DNA from: Haematospirillum sp. H4485
GTDB taxonomy: Bacteria; Pseudomonadota; Alphaproteobacteria; Rhodospirillales; Rhodospirillaceae
Reading direction: 5' to 3'
NCBI RefSeq assembly: GCF_012102745.1
Contig: NZ_JAAVSY010000001.1
Location: 310,001-374,000, forward strand
DNA: 64,000 nt
Part shown: in pieces, positions 26,614-35,879 of the stretch
Position numbering within the stretch: the stretch's first letter is position 1
How the letters are laid out: every line of letters starts with the position of its first letter
Position numbers and translations under genes: made by a program
The notes under the pieces: model-generated
What the model saw: the letters and a program-made list of their open reading frames with translations, nothing else
What the model was told of the DNA's origin: nothing
The model's database searches: none

Positions 26614-27984
26614 TCAGATTATAGACCTTTCGTCAAAGACAGGGCGTGCGCGTTCCATTAATGATTGCACAGTATCACCGCTCTGGACTTCAGAGGCACC
26701 AACAAAAGGGGATACCGAGACAGGGCGGAACACGTCCTCAACGGCAAATTCCGTGTTGCCGATAACGCCTGCTATACGTTGCATGACGACATCGGCTTCA
26801 TCCAACGGCGTGTCAGCCAATATGACAGCAAAATTAACGGGCGTTAGACGGGCAACCATATCTTCGGCTCTGACAAGAAGAGTAAGCCACTGCCCAATTT
26901 GCCTCAGCAAATCATGCTCGGCTTTCTCACCAAAATCATGCCGCATGGCATCCAAACCGGCAAAAGCAAAAGTAACAAGGGAAAAACGATGACTGCGATT
27001 GCGCAGACTGGATGCTGCAGCTTCTTTGATTCTCGATTCCAATGACTGCATCAAGAAGCTACGGCTGTATACTTCCGGCATGTTGCTGTCGGCATCACTG
27101 CCTGTCGTCAGAGTTTCTCCCAGACTGCGCCGTAATGCCCATCGCATTCTTTGCCGACGAATTAAGACGTGCAGCGAGAATCGTAAGTCCTGGATAATAG
27201 GGACACCATCAATAACCCTGCTGGCACCCATGGAAAGAGGTGTTTGCGGATCTACAGGATGGGGTGTGCGGTTTATGAAAAGAACAGGCAGATTGAACAA
27301 TCGTACATTTCTTCGCATTTGAAGACATAGATCAAGCCAAGGCTGCACTGTGTCTGATGGCGCCATCACCATTGCATCAAGGAAGCGATCCTCAAGAATA
27401 CGAGTGGCTGTTGCAAGGTCTTTGGCAACAAGAATTTCCGCATCTGGAAAGGCTGACAAGATTTTCTCACGCGTATCATCCGCCCCGGTCAGAAGGATGG
27501 AGGGCGCAGACACAGAAATATCCTCTGGCGCAAACAGCGAGGCATTGACGGCACGTTTGCCGATATGCTCCAGAACGTGTATCCGATGCAGCAACTCAGC
27601 TCGCATGGTCGAGACGCGTATCATGGGCCGAATATGCGACTGAATGAGTTCAGGGCTTGTTGGCCAATGAACAGCGTCGTCTATGCCTGACTTCAGGAGT
27701 ACATCGATCTGCTCTGCGACGGGAGCTGATGTCAGATAAAAAATGGAAAGATGGACAAAAGAAGGGTCTGCCCGCACAGTTCGGACAATTTGTTCCGGAT
27801 TTCCGCCGCAAAATGCGGAATCAAGAACCAGAACGTCAGGCTGGAATTTCTTCAGAACCCCGATAAGATCGGCTGGGGCCACCACGTGCTGGCAGTCGTA
27901 GCTGTCAGCCATGAGATGTCTCTCAAGGGACGCCGCATCTTGTGGGTCACGGACAGCAACTACTGCTGTGGCCAGATGGATCAT
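26614..27984 (-). CDS. Double receiver protein with degenerate GGDEF domain
   Basis: A 456-residue soluble protein in the PleD layout: receiver 1 (about 1-125), receiver-like 2 (about 160-280) and GGDEF-like (about 305-456). The first receiver has a candidate phospho-acceptor Asp55 in VLVLDSAF. The second lacks the Asp at the matching strand (AMVMAPSD). The GGDEF domain is recognisable (RFSLVTFAFAGLDAMRHDFGEKAEHDLL, RAEDMVARL), but the active-site GGDE reads TPVN (381-384) before FAVIL, so cyclic-di-GMP synthesis is not expected. It may act as a nucleotide sensor or scaffold; that is inference. Same strand as rlmD (110 bases upstream) and the DsbA-like gene. Confidence 0.87.
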   Translation of the reverse strand: MIHLATAVVAVRDPQDAASLERHLMADSYDCQHVVAPADLIGVLKKFQPDVLVLDSAFCGGNPEQIVRTVRADPSFVHLSIFYLTSAPVAEQIDVLLKSGIDDAVHWPTSPELIQSHIRPMIRVSTMRAELLHRIHVLEHIGKRAVNASLFAPEDISVSAPSILLTGADDTREKILSAFPDAEILVAKDLATATRILEDRFLDAMVMAPSDTVQPWLDLCLQMRRNVRLFNLPVLFINRTPHPVDPQTPLSMGASRVIDGVPIIQDLRFSLHVLIRRQRMRWALRRSLGETLTTGSDADSNMPEVYSRSFLMQSLESRIKEAAASSLRNRSHRFSLVTFAFAGLDAMRHDFGEKAEHDLLRQIGQWLTLLVRAEDMVARLTPVNFAVILADTPLDEADVVMQRIAGVIGNTEFAVEDVFRPVSVSPFVGASEVQSGDTVQSLMERARPVFDERSII

Positions 27985-28093
27985 CTCCCATTGCCCCTGT
28001 CACACATCATGCTGCCCAATCTGGCTAGCTTTCCCCCTCCACAGTAAGGTCCTTATTTTTACTGAACAAGCAGGCAGTGCATCTCGTGTCCGT

Positions 28094-29374
28094 TCAGACC
28101 CGCGAGAATACCGCCACTAATTCAACGTGCATGCTGCGATGGAACTGATTAACGGGGATTATTTTCTCAATGACAAATCCAGCATTAGTCAGTGTGCGCG
28201 CATCTCTGGCACATGTGAAGGGGTTGCAGGATACCATAACAATCTTTTTTGGCCCTTTCTTTGGAGCACATTGCGTTATCTGTAGAACCTGTGCGGCCCC
28301 TCCGGCGCGAGGGGGATCGAGAACAACAGCCTCATAGCCTTCCAGTTCGTTTGGCAGAAGGGGATTACGGAACAAGTCTCTGGCAAGAGCTTTAACCATA
28401 CCTGTTGCCGCCAAGCATTCCACGGATTTCTGATCCGAGTCGATAGCCGTAACAGGATGGTAAAGGTTGGCTGCAAGGGGAAGCGCAAATGTTCCCAAGC
28501 CACAAAAAAGATCCAATACGGGGCCGCTTAACGCATTTAACTCTTTCAGCACCAGATCAACCAATAATTTTTGCCCCTCACGGCTTGGCTGCAGGAATGC
28601 CCCCGGCGGCAAGCGAACAGGGTTTTCACCCATATAGATGATGGGCTCACGTTGTACCGCTATCGGTTCGATAACGGTTCCAATCCTAAGAGACAAACGC
28701 GCCCAGTCATGTTCATGGACCAAGGCGGCAAGAACCTCCAAGGCTTGAAGGTCAGGCATTCCAATCCAGTCGAGCACAACATCAATGCCGGAATCGCTAT
28801 CACAGATAGAAATAGATCCTTTACCAAGCGGGACCAAATCTTTTATGGATTCATGTAATACGGCTAGGGCATCAGATATTGCCTTAGTCAACAGCATGCA
28901 TTCGTGTGTTGTAACAATGTAGTGGGTTCTGCGAGCATTATACCCCATCACAAATTGCGATTTTGATTTATTCCAAGAGAACGTTGCTCTACGCCGTGTT
29001 CCGTATGGAATAGATACAACAGGCTCTACCACGCTTGTGGCTATACCGGATTTGGCCAGAGCTTCAGCAACCAGATCCCGTTTCCAAGTTAGTTCGGCAG
29101 TTACCGAGGCATGTTGCAAGGAGCATCCACCACACGAAGACGCAACAGGGCAGGGAGGTTGAATGCGCTCTGGAGAAGGGCTCAGGATACGGTGAACATA
29201 TCCTCGCTCACCTTCGACTTGAGCTAGCACTCTTTCGCCTGGTAATGCACCGTCAATAAAGATGTTCTTGCCATTATAGAGCGCAACACCGTCGCCATGC
29301 CGCCCAAGACGCTTAACAAGAAACTCCAGCAAGAATTCTGAGGATGCGGATGACAGTTTTTTGGTTGCAGGCAT
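28094..29374 (-). CDS. rlmD: RlmD/TrmA-type class I SAM-dependent RNA (uracil-5-)-methyltransferase
   Basis: Methylates C5 of a uridine in rRNA or tRNA. An N-terminal TRAM-type OB domain (EFLVKRLGRHGDGVA ... IDGALPGERVLAQVE) is followed by the Fe-S cysteines Cys75, Cys81, Cys84 (PCPVASSCGGCSLQH) and a later Cys in THECMLL. The Rossmann domain has VLDLFCGLGTFALPLA and VLDPPRAGG. The catalytic Cys is in MVSCNPFTCARD. The cluster cysteines favour the RumA/RlmC/RlmD branch over TrmA. The precise target nucleotide cannot be told from sequence. 426 residues. Confidence 0.9.
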   Translation of the reverse strand: MPATKKLSSASSEFLLEFLVKRLGRHGDGVALYNGKNIFIDGALPGERVLAQVEGERGYVHRILSPSPERIQPPCPVASSCGGCSLQHASVTAELTWKRDLVAEALAKSGIATSVVEPVVSIPYGTRRRATFSWNKSKSQFVMGYNARRTHYIVTTHECMLLTKAISDALAVLHESIKDLVPLGKGSISICDSDSGIDVVLDWIGMPDLQALEVLAALVHEHDWARLSLRIGTVIEPIAVQREPIIYMGENPVRLPPGAFLQPSREGQKLLVDLVLKELNALSGPVLDLFCGLGTFALPLAANLYHPVTAIDSDQKSVECLAATGMVKALARDLFRNPLLPNELEGYEAVVLDPPRAGGAAQVLQITQCAPKKGPKKIVMVSCNPFTCARDARTLTNAGFVIEKIIPVNQFHRSMHVELVAVFSRV

Positions 29375-29432
29375 TGTAATTTTCTATACAGAACAGAAGA
29401 GAGGAAAAGATATGGATTTTGTGCGGGCCAAA

Positions 29433-29489
29433 TTGTCGCATAATTTTCATTATGAATACATTATTAGCATATGAAACATTATGCGACAA
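29433..29489. repeat. Long intergenic inverted repeat
   Basis: TTGTCGCATAATTTTCAT (29433-29450) is matched by the reverse complement of 29471-29489, giving 18 paired bases with one bulge and a 20-base loop. It is A+T-rich unlike its surroundings and lies between the lipoprotein stop (29504) and the rlmD start (29374). Confidence 0.75.
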
Positions 29490-29495
29490 AGCCAT

Positions 29496-29515
29496 GCCGC
29501 TCTTCACGGCTTTTT
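29496..29515 (+). terminator. Terminator-like hairpin on the plus strand
   Basis: GCCG (29496-29499), loop CTCTTCA, CGGC (29507-29510), then five Ts (29511-29515). It points along the plus strand, where no protein gene ends; its T tract lies in the 3' codons of the minus-strand lipoprotein gene. The stem is only four base pairs, so this may be chance. Confidence 0.4.
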
Positions 29516-30172
29516 GGTTGGTGCCATGAACTGAATTTGCATTGATGGTGCGGGTTGGTTGGGTCCGTTTACACTCCAGTCATATACGCTCCAGTCACGA
29601 AAGCTCCCATCATCAAAGCCATGCGATATGTGCTGGGCATTATGTTTAATAACGGCAGAATTTGTGATAACACGAATCTTCCCGCTTGGCCTTAAGCCTA
29701 AAGCTTCCAGCTGTTCTTTTGCCCCTGGCTTTGCTGTTGGAGCCGATGCAACATACAAAATGCCACTGGTACGAACTTCAAGACGAACAATGTCGGCGCC
29801 TCTTCTCGGGAAGCTAATTTGGGACGTGCCGCTCAGGCGTCCTGTCTTTTCATAGACGACTCTGAACCGCCCCAGTCCCACAGAGGTTATTTCCGAGAAC
29901 CCGGTATCACGGCCTAGATCTTCTTTAATGGCAAGCTCTTTGGCTGCTATATCTTCTGGTTTCAACTTGGCCTCTTTCATCTCCTTGAATAGAGGCGCCC
30001 ATATAAGAAGACCTCGATAGATTATTCCGTAATCACCGTTCTTTCCGACGCGAATTTCCATAAGGAAGTCATCTGGGACATAACAGCTTGATACAAGAGG
30101 AAAAGCAAGGATGGCCGCCCACACAGGTGGACGGACAAAACGAAACATTGCACTGAAAAAAGATCTAATCAT
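29504..30172 (-). CDS. Uncharacterised lipoprotein
   Basis: 222 residues with a signal peptide and lipobox LVSSC (Cys30), so probably envelope-anchored. The mature part has no motif I can name. It contains an amphipathic segment (FKEMKEAKLKPEDIAAKELAIKEDLGR), a beta-rich middle (FRVVYEKTGRLSGTSQISFPRRGADIVRLEV) and a C-terminal part with several Trp/Tyr/Asn repeats of the type RDWSVYDWSVNGP. No function can be assigned. It starts 10 bases after the mazG stop on the same strand, so the two are probably cotranscribed. A large inverted repeat follows its stop. Confidence 0.8.
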   Translation of the reverse strand: MIRSFFSAMFRFVRPPVWAAILAFPLVSSCYVPDDFLMEIRVGKNGDYGIIYRGLLIWAPLFKEMKEAKLKPEDIAAKELAIKEDLGRDTGFSEITSVGLGRFRVVYEKTGRLSGTSQISFPRRGADIVRLEVRTSGILYVASAPTAKPGAKEQLEALGLRPSGKIRVITNSAVIKHNAQHISHGFDDGSFRDWSVYDWSVNGPNQPAPSMQIQFMAPTKKP

Positions 30173-30182
30173 TGCAAGGTGT

Positions 30183-31022
30183 CTACTTTTCCTGACTTTT
30201 TACCTGCGCCCAGAATGCTTCCATCACCTCAAGCTCTGAATTTTCCGGCGTTTTCCCTGCATTGCGAAGCAAAGCCTCCATATGTCGGAATCGCCTGTCA
30301 AATTTTGCATTAGCCTGACGCAAGGCTGTTTCTGGATCAACATCGACCTTACGGGCCAAATTAATAACAGAAAAGAGTAAATCGCCTATTTCATCAGACA
30401 AACGACTATGGATCATAGGAGATGTATCAAGCTCATCCCTCACCTCTCCAATTTCTTCCATAATCTTATCAAGCACATCGTGAATATCGGTCCAGTCAAA
30501 ACCCTCCCGTGCAGCCCTACCCTGCAGCTTAAGGGCCTTAGTAACAGCAGGAAGTGCCCGAGAAATACCGTCCAAAGCACTCTCTTCGACCTTATCAGAC
30601 TGCAAGCGCGCGCGCTCCTTTGCTTTTATATCTTCCCATACGCCCATCTGCTCAGCTGCTGAAGAAATCCGACTATCCGACGAAAAAACATGAGGATGGC
30701 GTCGCAACATCTTGTCAGCGCATCCTGTTGCAACATCATCGAAGCAGAAAACTTTATTTTCTGCGGCAATTTGGCTGTAGAATACAACCTGTAGAAGAAG
30801 ATCTCCAAGCTCATCCCGCAAAGATGCAGCGTCTTTACGCTCTACCGCATCAACAACTTCATAGGCCTCTTCCAGAGTATAGCGTGTCAGGGACTCCCAG
30901 TTTTGCTCCAGATCCCAAGGGCAGCCCTGCCCCGGATCCCTCAGGCGTTGCATGATAGCAAGAAGCCTGTCAATAGGTGTAAGATCGTCCTTCACTGGGC
31001 CTTGGGAAGCAGTTTTTGACAT
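30183..31022 (-). CDS. mazG: Nucleoside triphosphate pyrophosphohydrolase MazG
   Basis: House-cleaning enzyme that hydrolyses (d)NTPs to NMP and pyrophosphate. Two MazG folds are visible. The N-terminal copy has LTRYTLEEAYEVVDAVERKD and LRDELGDLLLQVVFYS, holding the ExxE/ExxD metal residues; the C-terminal copy has IMEEIGEVRDEL and LSDEIGDLLFSVINLAR. GCPWDLEQNWESL is the usual substrate-site start. ATG 31022 (MSKTASQG) has GGAG 8 bases upstream and gives 279 residues; the frame also runs to 31073. Divergent from the DUF4170 gene. Confidence 0.95.
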   Translation of the reverse strand: MSKTASQGPVKDDLTPIDRLLAIMQRLRDPGQGCPWDLEQNWESLTRYTLEEAYEVVDAVERKDAASLRDELGDLLLQVVFYSQIAAENKVFCFDDVATGCADKMLRRHPHVFSSDSRISSAAEQMGVWEDIKAKERARLQSDKVEESALDGISRALPAVTKALKLQGRAAREGFDWTDIHDVLDKIMEEIGEVRDELDTSPMIHSRLSDEIGDLLFSVINLARKVDVDPETALRQANAKFDRRFRHMEALLRNAGKTPENSELEVMEAFWAQVKSQEK

Positions 31023-31163
31023 TAAAGACTCCAAATGCAGCAAGGCCAAGTGTGTGATATCAGAAACAAACATCTCGTGCCACCTGTCGAAGAGTTCACT
31101 TCCTTATAACAGAAGCGTATAACAGGGCACGGGATCTGCACTTTTAGCAAAAGACGGAAAGCT

Positions 31164-31559
31164 ATGTCCGAAAAAAGATTTTATGTCATCGGGGGAGAGT
31201 ATTCCGATAGCGCATTCTCGAAAATCGCTGCAGGCAAGAGCTTGGAAAAATATGGGCCGTACACCGAGGCTGAGGCTCATGCTTTCTGGCGCGATATAAC
31301 GGGGCGTACGGTTGACAATGCGATGGTCCGCTATGTCGTGGAGGAAAATCACTCCCAGCTAGATGATAAGAGCTACTACGTCGTCGGGGGGGAATATGCT
31401 GACACAACCTTTGCAACGATAGCATCGGGGCATTCCTTGGAAGTATATGGTCCCTTTACGCAGCAGCAGGCACAAGACTTTTGGCGAACAATTACAAGCC
31501 AGACCATCGATAGCTGCTTGCACAGGTACGATATTTCTCACGAGGACCCGCGCCGTTAG
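31164..31559 (+). CDS. Tandem DUF4170 protein
   Basis: A 131-residue protein made of two copies of the DUF4170 domain. Copy 1 is about residues 5-60 (FYVIGGEYSDSAFSKIAAG ... YGPYTEAEAHAFWRDITGRTVDNAMVRY). Copy 2 is about 69-124 (YYVVGGEYADTTFATIASG ... YGPFTQQQAQDFWRTITSQTIDSCLHRY). The repeats align without gaps. DUF4170 proteins known to me are small, single-domain, alphaproteobacterial and of unknown function, so the duplication is unusual. No signal peptide. It is monocistronic, with a hairpin terminator 28 bases after the stop. Confidence 0.85.
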   Translation: MSEKRFYVIGGEYSDSAFSKIAAGKSLEKYGPYTEAEAHAFWRDITGRTVDNAMVRYVVEENHSQLDDKSYYVVGGEYADTTFATIASGHSLEVYGPFTQQQAQDFWRTITSQTIDSCLHRYDISHEDPRR

Positions 31560-31586
31560 ATTTTCATAGGGTTATCTCTCGCAACT

Positions 31587-31630
31587 AAAAATCCAGCACC
31601 CTATAAAAATGGCGCTGGATTTTCTGTTTT
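31587..31630. terminator. Bidirectional terminator between the DUF4170 gene and tRNA-Lys
   Basis: AAAATCCAGCACC (31587-31599, with ACC/GGC partial pairing) pairs with GCTGGATTTT (31614-31623). Both flanks supply T tracts: TTTCTGTTTT on the plus strand and TTTTTAG on the minus strand. It can end the DUF4170 transcript and the oppositely transcribed tRNA-Lys. Confidence 0.8.
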
Positions 31631-31705
31631 GGTGTGCCCGGAAGGATTCGAACCTTCGGCCATTCGATTAAAAGTCGAATGCTCTACCGACTGAGCTACG
31701 GGCAC
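31630..31705 (-). tRNA. tRNA-Lys(TTT)
   Basis: On the minus strand it begins GTGCCCGTAGCTCAG at 31705. The anticodon loop CTTTTAA carries TTT. The T arm is GAAGGTTCGAATCCTTC, and the acceptor ends CGGGCAC, A discriminator and encoded CCA (31630-31632). 76 nt. Confidence 0.98.
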
Positions 31706-31820
31706 TTAAAGTGTTGTTTTTTCACCGCCACAAGTGACGAGGCCCGCAACATATTCGTATGCCTCTGTGTGGTCAACACCTAAAATGGAGAAATCGGGTA
31801 TTTTTTGCAAAAAGTCGATT

Positions 31821-32411
31821 TCAATCAACGTCAGCAGCCAGCTTCATCGTTACAATGCGGTCAGGGTAGGCAACCTTACCGTTCAGGGCTTGGTCCCCCT
31901 TCTTGATTTGGTCAACATGCTCCATGCCATCAACAACCTGCCCCCAGATCGTGTACTTCTTGTCCAAGAATGAAGACCTATCAAAACAAATGAAGAATTG
32001 GCTGTCAGCTGAATTCGGGCTTGCTGCACGAGCCATGGAGACGGTTCCTCTTACATGAGGTTCCTTGGAGAATTCGGCCTTTATGTTCTGCCCGGAACCG
32101 CCTGTTCCTGTTCCCGTGGGGTCACCACCTTGAGCCATGAAGCCGTCGATAACCCGATGAAAGGGGGTGCCGTCGTAGTAACCCTGCCGCACCAATTCCT
32201 TGATTCTTGTAACATGATTTGGTGCCAGATCAGGGCGCATCTTGATGACAACCCGACCGTAGTCCAGATCCATATACAGGATATTTTCCGGATCCGTGGC
32301 CGTTTCCCGGGCATCTACCGTATTGACAGTCATAAGAAACATTACTCCAGCAAGAAAAAGTATAAATGAGCGGATCAGCACAGGGTTCCTCCAAGCTAGC
32401 GGGGCTACCAT
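31821..32411 (-). CDS. Peptidyl-prolyl cis-trans isomerase, cyclophilin type, exported
   Basis: 196 residues: an N-terminal hydrophobic signal segment (LIRSFILFLAGVMFLMTVNTVDA) and a cyclophilin domain. The catalytic Arg lies in FHRVIDGFMAQGGDPTGTGTGG, followed by FSKEPHVRGTVSMARA, SQFFICF and FLDKKYTIWGQVVDGM. It should act on proline peptide bonds in the periplasm. ATG 32411 overlaps the coaD stop by 7 bases, so it is coupled to coaD in an ssb/gyrA-coaD-cyclophilin order common in alphaproteobacteria. Confidence 0.93.
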   Translation of the reverse strand: MVAPLAWRNPVLIRSFILFLAGVMFLMTVNTVDARETATDPENILYMDLDYGRVVIKMRPDLAPNHVTRIKELVRQGYYDGTPFHRVIDGFMAQGGDPTGTGTGGSGQNIKAEFSKEPHVRGTVSMARAASPNSADSQFFICFDRSSFLDKKYTIWGQVVDGMEHVDQIKKGDQALNGKVAYPDRIVTMKLAADVD

Positions 32412-32920
32412 GGACGCTCGCCCTCGGCAAAACGTTGTTTCAGGGCTTTGCGTACAACAGCGGGCACAAAACTATCGATCTTTCCTTCCAAGAAGCTGAT
32501 CTCTTTCACAAACCGAGAAGAGATAAACTGGCTTCCCTCTGAAGCCATCAGAAAGATGGTTTCAACGCGTGAATCCAGGCGGGCATTCATGCCCGCCATC
32601 TGGAACTCATATTCAAAATCTGAAACAGCCCGGAGTCCACGAACAATAACTGACGCCCCCTGCTGTAAAGCAAAATTCATGAGAAGACCGTTAAAAGGCC
32701 TGATCTCTATGATAGTACCTTCAAGGTTTAGAGCGTCCACAGCTTCCCGTGTCAACTCGACGCGTTGTTCCAGCGTAAAAAGGGGCCCTTTTCCAACATT
32801 CTGGGCTACGCCGACAATCAACCGGTCCAGAACCTTGGCAGCCCGGCTGATAATGTCCAAGTGTCCATTAGTGACAGGATCGAATGTTCCGGGATAAACG
32901 CCGGTTCTGTACTTTTCCAT
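32405..32920 (-). CDS. coaD: Phosphopantetheine adenylyltransferase
   Basis: Penultimate step of coenzyme A synthesis (4'-phosphopantetheine + ATP to dephospho-CoA). Nucleotidyltransferase HxGH-type motif is in PGTFDPVTNGHLDII; the ISSRFVKEI signature is SQFISSRFVKEISFLEG. 171 residues, normal length. It lies 6 bases downstream of gyrA and overlaps the cyclophilin gene. Confidence 0.98.
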   Translation of the reverse strand: MEKYRTGVYPGTFDPVTNGHLDIISRAAKVLDRLIVGVAQNVGKGPLFTLEQRVELTREAVDALNLEGTIIEIRPFNGLLMNFALQQGASVIVRGLRAVSDFEYEFQMAGMNARLDSRVETIFLMASEGSQFISSRFVKEISFLEGKIDSFVPAVVRKALKQRFAEGERPW

Positions 32921-32926
32921 CAGGGA

Positions 32927-35680
32927 TCATCCCTCATCTGGAAGAGACGCTATGCCATCACTGTCCTGATCCTGTGCTCCATCACCATTTCCTTCACCGA
33001 CATCCGGCAGCCGTGCAACAGAAACCACTTTTTCTTCTGCGGCTGTACGGAAGAGCGTAACGCCTTGCGTTTTACGCCCCGCGATTCGCACATCGTGAAC
33101 AGGCATACGGATCAGCTGTCCCCCATCGGAAATAAGCATGATCTGATCATCAGTACCAATTGGGAACGAGGCAACGACAGCCCCGTTACGCTCTTTCATT
33201 TCAATATTGGCAAATCCCTGTCCGCCCCGGCCTGTCACGCGATATTCATATGCAGACGTTCTCTTTCCAAACCCATTCTCGGTAATGGTCAAGATGAACT
33301 CTTCGGCATCCTGCAGTCTCTGGAAGTTGTCCGGAGTCATGGTCGTGTCATCACCCTCGGATACGACATACTCTTCCTCGTCACCTTCTCCGGATGACCG
33401 CCGGATCTGGGCTGCCATTCTCAAGTATGCATCACGCTCAGCTGTTTCAAAGTCAACATGCTGCAAGACTGTCATCGACATGACTTTGTCTTGTGTGGCA
33501 AGGCGTATACCACGCACCCCTGTCGAGGTCCGGCCACTGAACACGCGGACATCACCGACATGGAAGCGAATGCATTTGCCAAGACGGGTGGACAGAAGAA
33601 TATCCTGCTGTTCTGTACACGGGACAACCGAAACCAAGCGTTCCCCGCCCTCTTCCAGCTTCATGGCTATCTTGCCGTTGGACTTGACATTGGTGAAGTC
33701 AGACAAGCTGTTACGGCGTACGTTCCCGGTTGACGTGGCAAACATAACTGTCAGATCAGACCATTGGTTCTCATCTTCGGGAAGAGGCATAACCGTAGCA
33801 ATACGCTCTCCTTCCTGTATGGGCAGAAGATTGACCAGAGCCTTGCCCTTGCTTTGTGGGCTACCTTCGGGGAGACGATACACTTTCATCTTGTACGCCA
33901 TGCCCGAGGTCGAGAAGAACAGGACCGGCGTATGGGTATTGGCAACAAACAGATTGGTCACAAAATCTTCTTCTTTGGTTGCCATTCCGGAGCGCCCCTT
34001 CCCACCACGACGCTGTGCACGGTAGGTCGAAAGCGGTACACGCTTGATATAGCCTGTATTGGTGATAGTGACGACCATGTCCTCTTTCTGGATCAGGTCT
34101 TCGATATCATGCTCAAACTCAGATTCCTCTATAACTGTCCGACGAGGCGTAGCGTAAGCCGCACGAATATCTACCAGTTCCTCCCGGATGATAGTGTACA
34201 GCCTCTCGCGGCTACCCAGAATGGATAAATACTCTTCAATCTGGCCGCCTATTTCCCGCAGCTCTCCGTGGATCTTGTCACGCTCCAGCCCAGTCAGGCG
34301 ATGCAGTCTAAGGTCCAGAATGGATTTTGCCTGAACTTCGGAAAGCCTGTACCGACCATCCACAACAACATGCTCAGGATCGGCGATCAGTTCAATAAGG
34401 GGAGCAACATCCGCAGCATCCCAGTCGCGTGACATCAGCTCTTGTTTGGCAACCTGCGGGTCAGAGGCCGCCCGAATCAGCTTGATCACAGGGTCAAGGT
34501 TGGCAACGGCTATTCCCAGTCCAACCAACACATGCGCCCTGTCCCGCGCCTTTCCAAGCTCGAACATTGTACGACGACGCACAACTTCTTCCCGGAACCT
34601 GACAAAGGCCGTCAGAATCTCACGAATACCCATCAGTTCAGGACGGCCGCCGTTGATGGCCAACATGTTGGCCCCGAACGATGTCTGAAGGGGAGTAAAC
34701 CGGTACAGCTGGTTCAGGACAATTTCAGCAACGGCATCACGCTTGACTTCGATGACAACGCGAACCCCTTGGTGGTCGGACTCATCACGCAGATCCGAAA
34801 TGCCCTCGATCTTCTTGTCACGGACCAGCTCGGCCATTTTCTCGATCATCGAGGCTTTGTTAACCTGATAGGGGATCTCGGTCACAACAATGGCTTCACG
34901 ACCATTCCGTGTTTCTTCTATCGCGCATTTTGCCCGCATGACGATCGAGCCACGCCCGGTCATGTAGGCGGAACGGATGCCCGAACGACCAAGAATACTT
35001 CCGCCAGTCGGAAAATCCGGGCCGGGTACGATATCCAGGATGGCATCGTCCGGAAGGTCGGGCGTATCGATCAGAGCAATGCAGGCATCCAGGATTTCCC
35101 CAAGATTATGAGGGGGGATATTGGTTGCCATACCAACCGCGATGCCCCCGGCTCCGTTGACCAACAGATTGGGGAAGCGGGCAGGAAGAACGGAAGGCTC
35201 TGATGTGCTTTCGTCATAGTTAGGATGAAAATCGACAGTTTCCTTGTCAATGTCATCCAGCAGGGAGTGTGCGGAACGAGCCATGCGTGCCTCGGTATAG
35301 CGCATGGCAGCCGGGGGATCCCCGTCCATCGATCCAAAGTTTCCCTGACCATCGACCAAGGGAAGACGCATGGAAAAGTCTTGGGCCATACGCACCATGG
35401 CATCATAGATGGCGCTGTCACCGTGTGGGTGATATTTACCCATAACATCCCCGACGATGCGGGCCGACTTCTTGTAAGGGCGATTATAGTCGTATCCGCC
35501 TTCTTTCATGGCGAAGAGAATACGACGGTGCACTGGCTTCAAGCCGTCCCGAACATCTGGCAGGGCACGGGATACAATCACGCTCATTGCATAATCGAGA
35601 TACGAGCGTTTCATCTCGTCTTCGATAGTTACAGGCGCAATGTCACGATCAAACGGTGTCGGGATGGCGTTTTCGGTCAA
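32927..35680 (-). CDS. gyrA: DNA gyrase subunit A
   Basis: Type II topoisomerase subunit that breaks and rejoins DNA. The N-terminal block [29 protein letters not shown], the quinolone region [20 protein letters not shown], and the active-site Tyr in [10 protein letters not shown] are present. The C-terminal beta-pinwheel includes the GyrA box QRRGGKG. The two positions that most often mutate to quinolone resistance read Ser and Asp (GDSAIYD), the susceptible-type residues. 917 residues with an acidic tail, normal for alphaproteobacteria. It follows ssb after about 200 bases and precedes coaD by 6. Confidence 0.99.
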   Translation of the reverse strand: MTENAIPTPFDRDIAPVTIEDEMKRSYLDYAMSVIVSRALPDVRDGLKPVHRRILFAMKEGGYDYNRPYKKSARIVGDVMGKYHPHGDSAIYDAMVRMAQDFSMRLPLVDGQGNFGSMDGDPPAAMRYTEARMARSAHSLLDDIDKETVDFHPNYDESTSEPSVLPARFPNLLVNGAGGIAVGMATNIPPHNLGEILDACIALIDTPDLPDDAILDIVPGPDFPTGGSILGRSGIRSAYMTGRGSIVMRAKCAIEETRNGREAIVVTEIPYQVNKASMIEKMAELVRDKKIEGISDLRDESDHQGVRVVIEVKRDAVAEIVLNQLYRFTPLQTSFGANMLAINGGRPELMGIREILTAFVRFREEVVRRRTMFELGKARDRAHVLVGLGIAVANLDPVIKLIRAASDPQVAKQELMSRDWDAADVAPLIELIADPEHVVVDGRYRLSEVQAKSILDLRLHRLTGLERDKIHGELREIGGQIEEYLSILGSRERLYTIIREELVDIRAAYATPRRTVIEESEFEHDIEDLIQKEDMVVTITNTGYIKRVPLSTYRAQRRGGKGRSGMATKEEDFVTNLFVANTHTPVLFFSTSGMAYKMKVYRLPEGSPQSKGKALVNLLPIQEGERIATVMPLPEDENQWSDLTVMFATSTGNVRRNSLSDFTNVKSNGKIAMKLEEGGERLVSVVPCTEQQDILLSTRLGKCIRFHVGDVRVFSGRTSTGVRGIRLATQDKVMSMTVLQHVDFETAERDAYLRMAAQIRRSSGEGDEEEYVVSEGDDTTMTPDNFQRLQDAEEFILTITENGFGKRTSAYEYRVTGRGGQGFANIEMKERNGAVVASFPIGTDDQIMLISDGGQLIRMPVHDVRIAGRKTQGVTLFRTAAEEKVVSVARLPDVGEGNGDGAQDQDSDGIASLPDEG

Positions 35681-35879
35681 GGCACAAACTCGATAGACAG
35701 CGAACGGGTAAATAGTTCCGGCCCTACAGGGGGCAAAAGTTACCGTTCCGCAGATTGGGACAATGAACTGAAACTACAGGAAGGGGACTGTAGCACAGGG
35801 TGCTCCCGACCGACAACCGGGGCCGGCACAAAAGGCACCGACGGATATCATCAACCAGCCAGGAAGGGGTGCCAAAAGA

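Noticed and set aside
34442-35203. 253-codon plus-strand frame inside gyrA
   Set aside because: Shadow of gyrA with no domain or ribosome-binding support.
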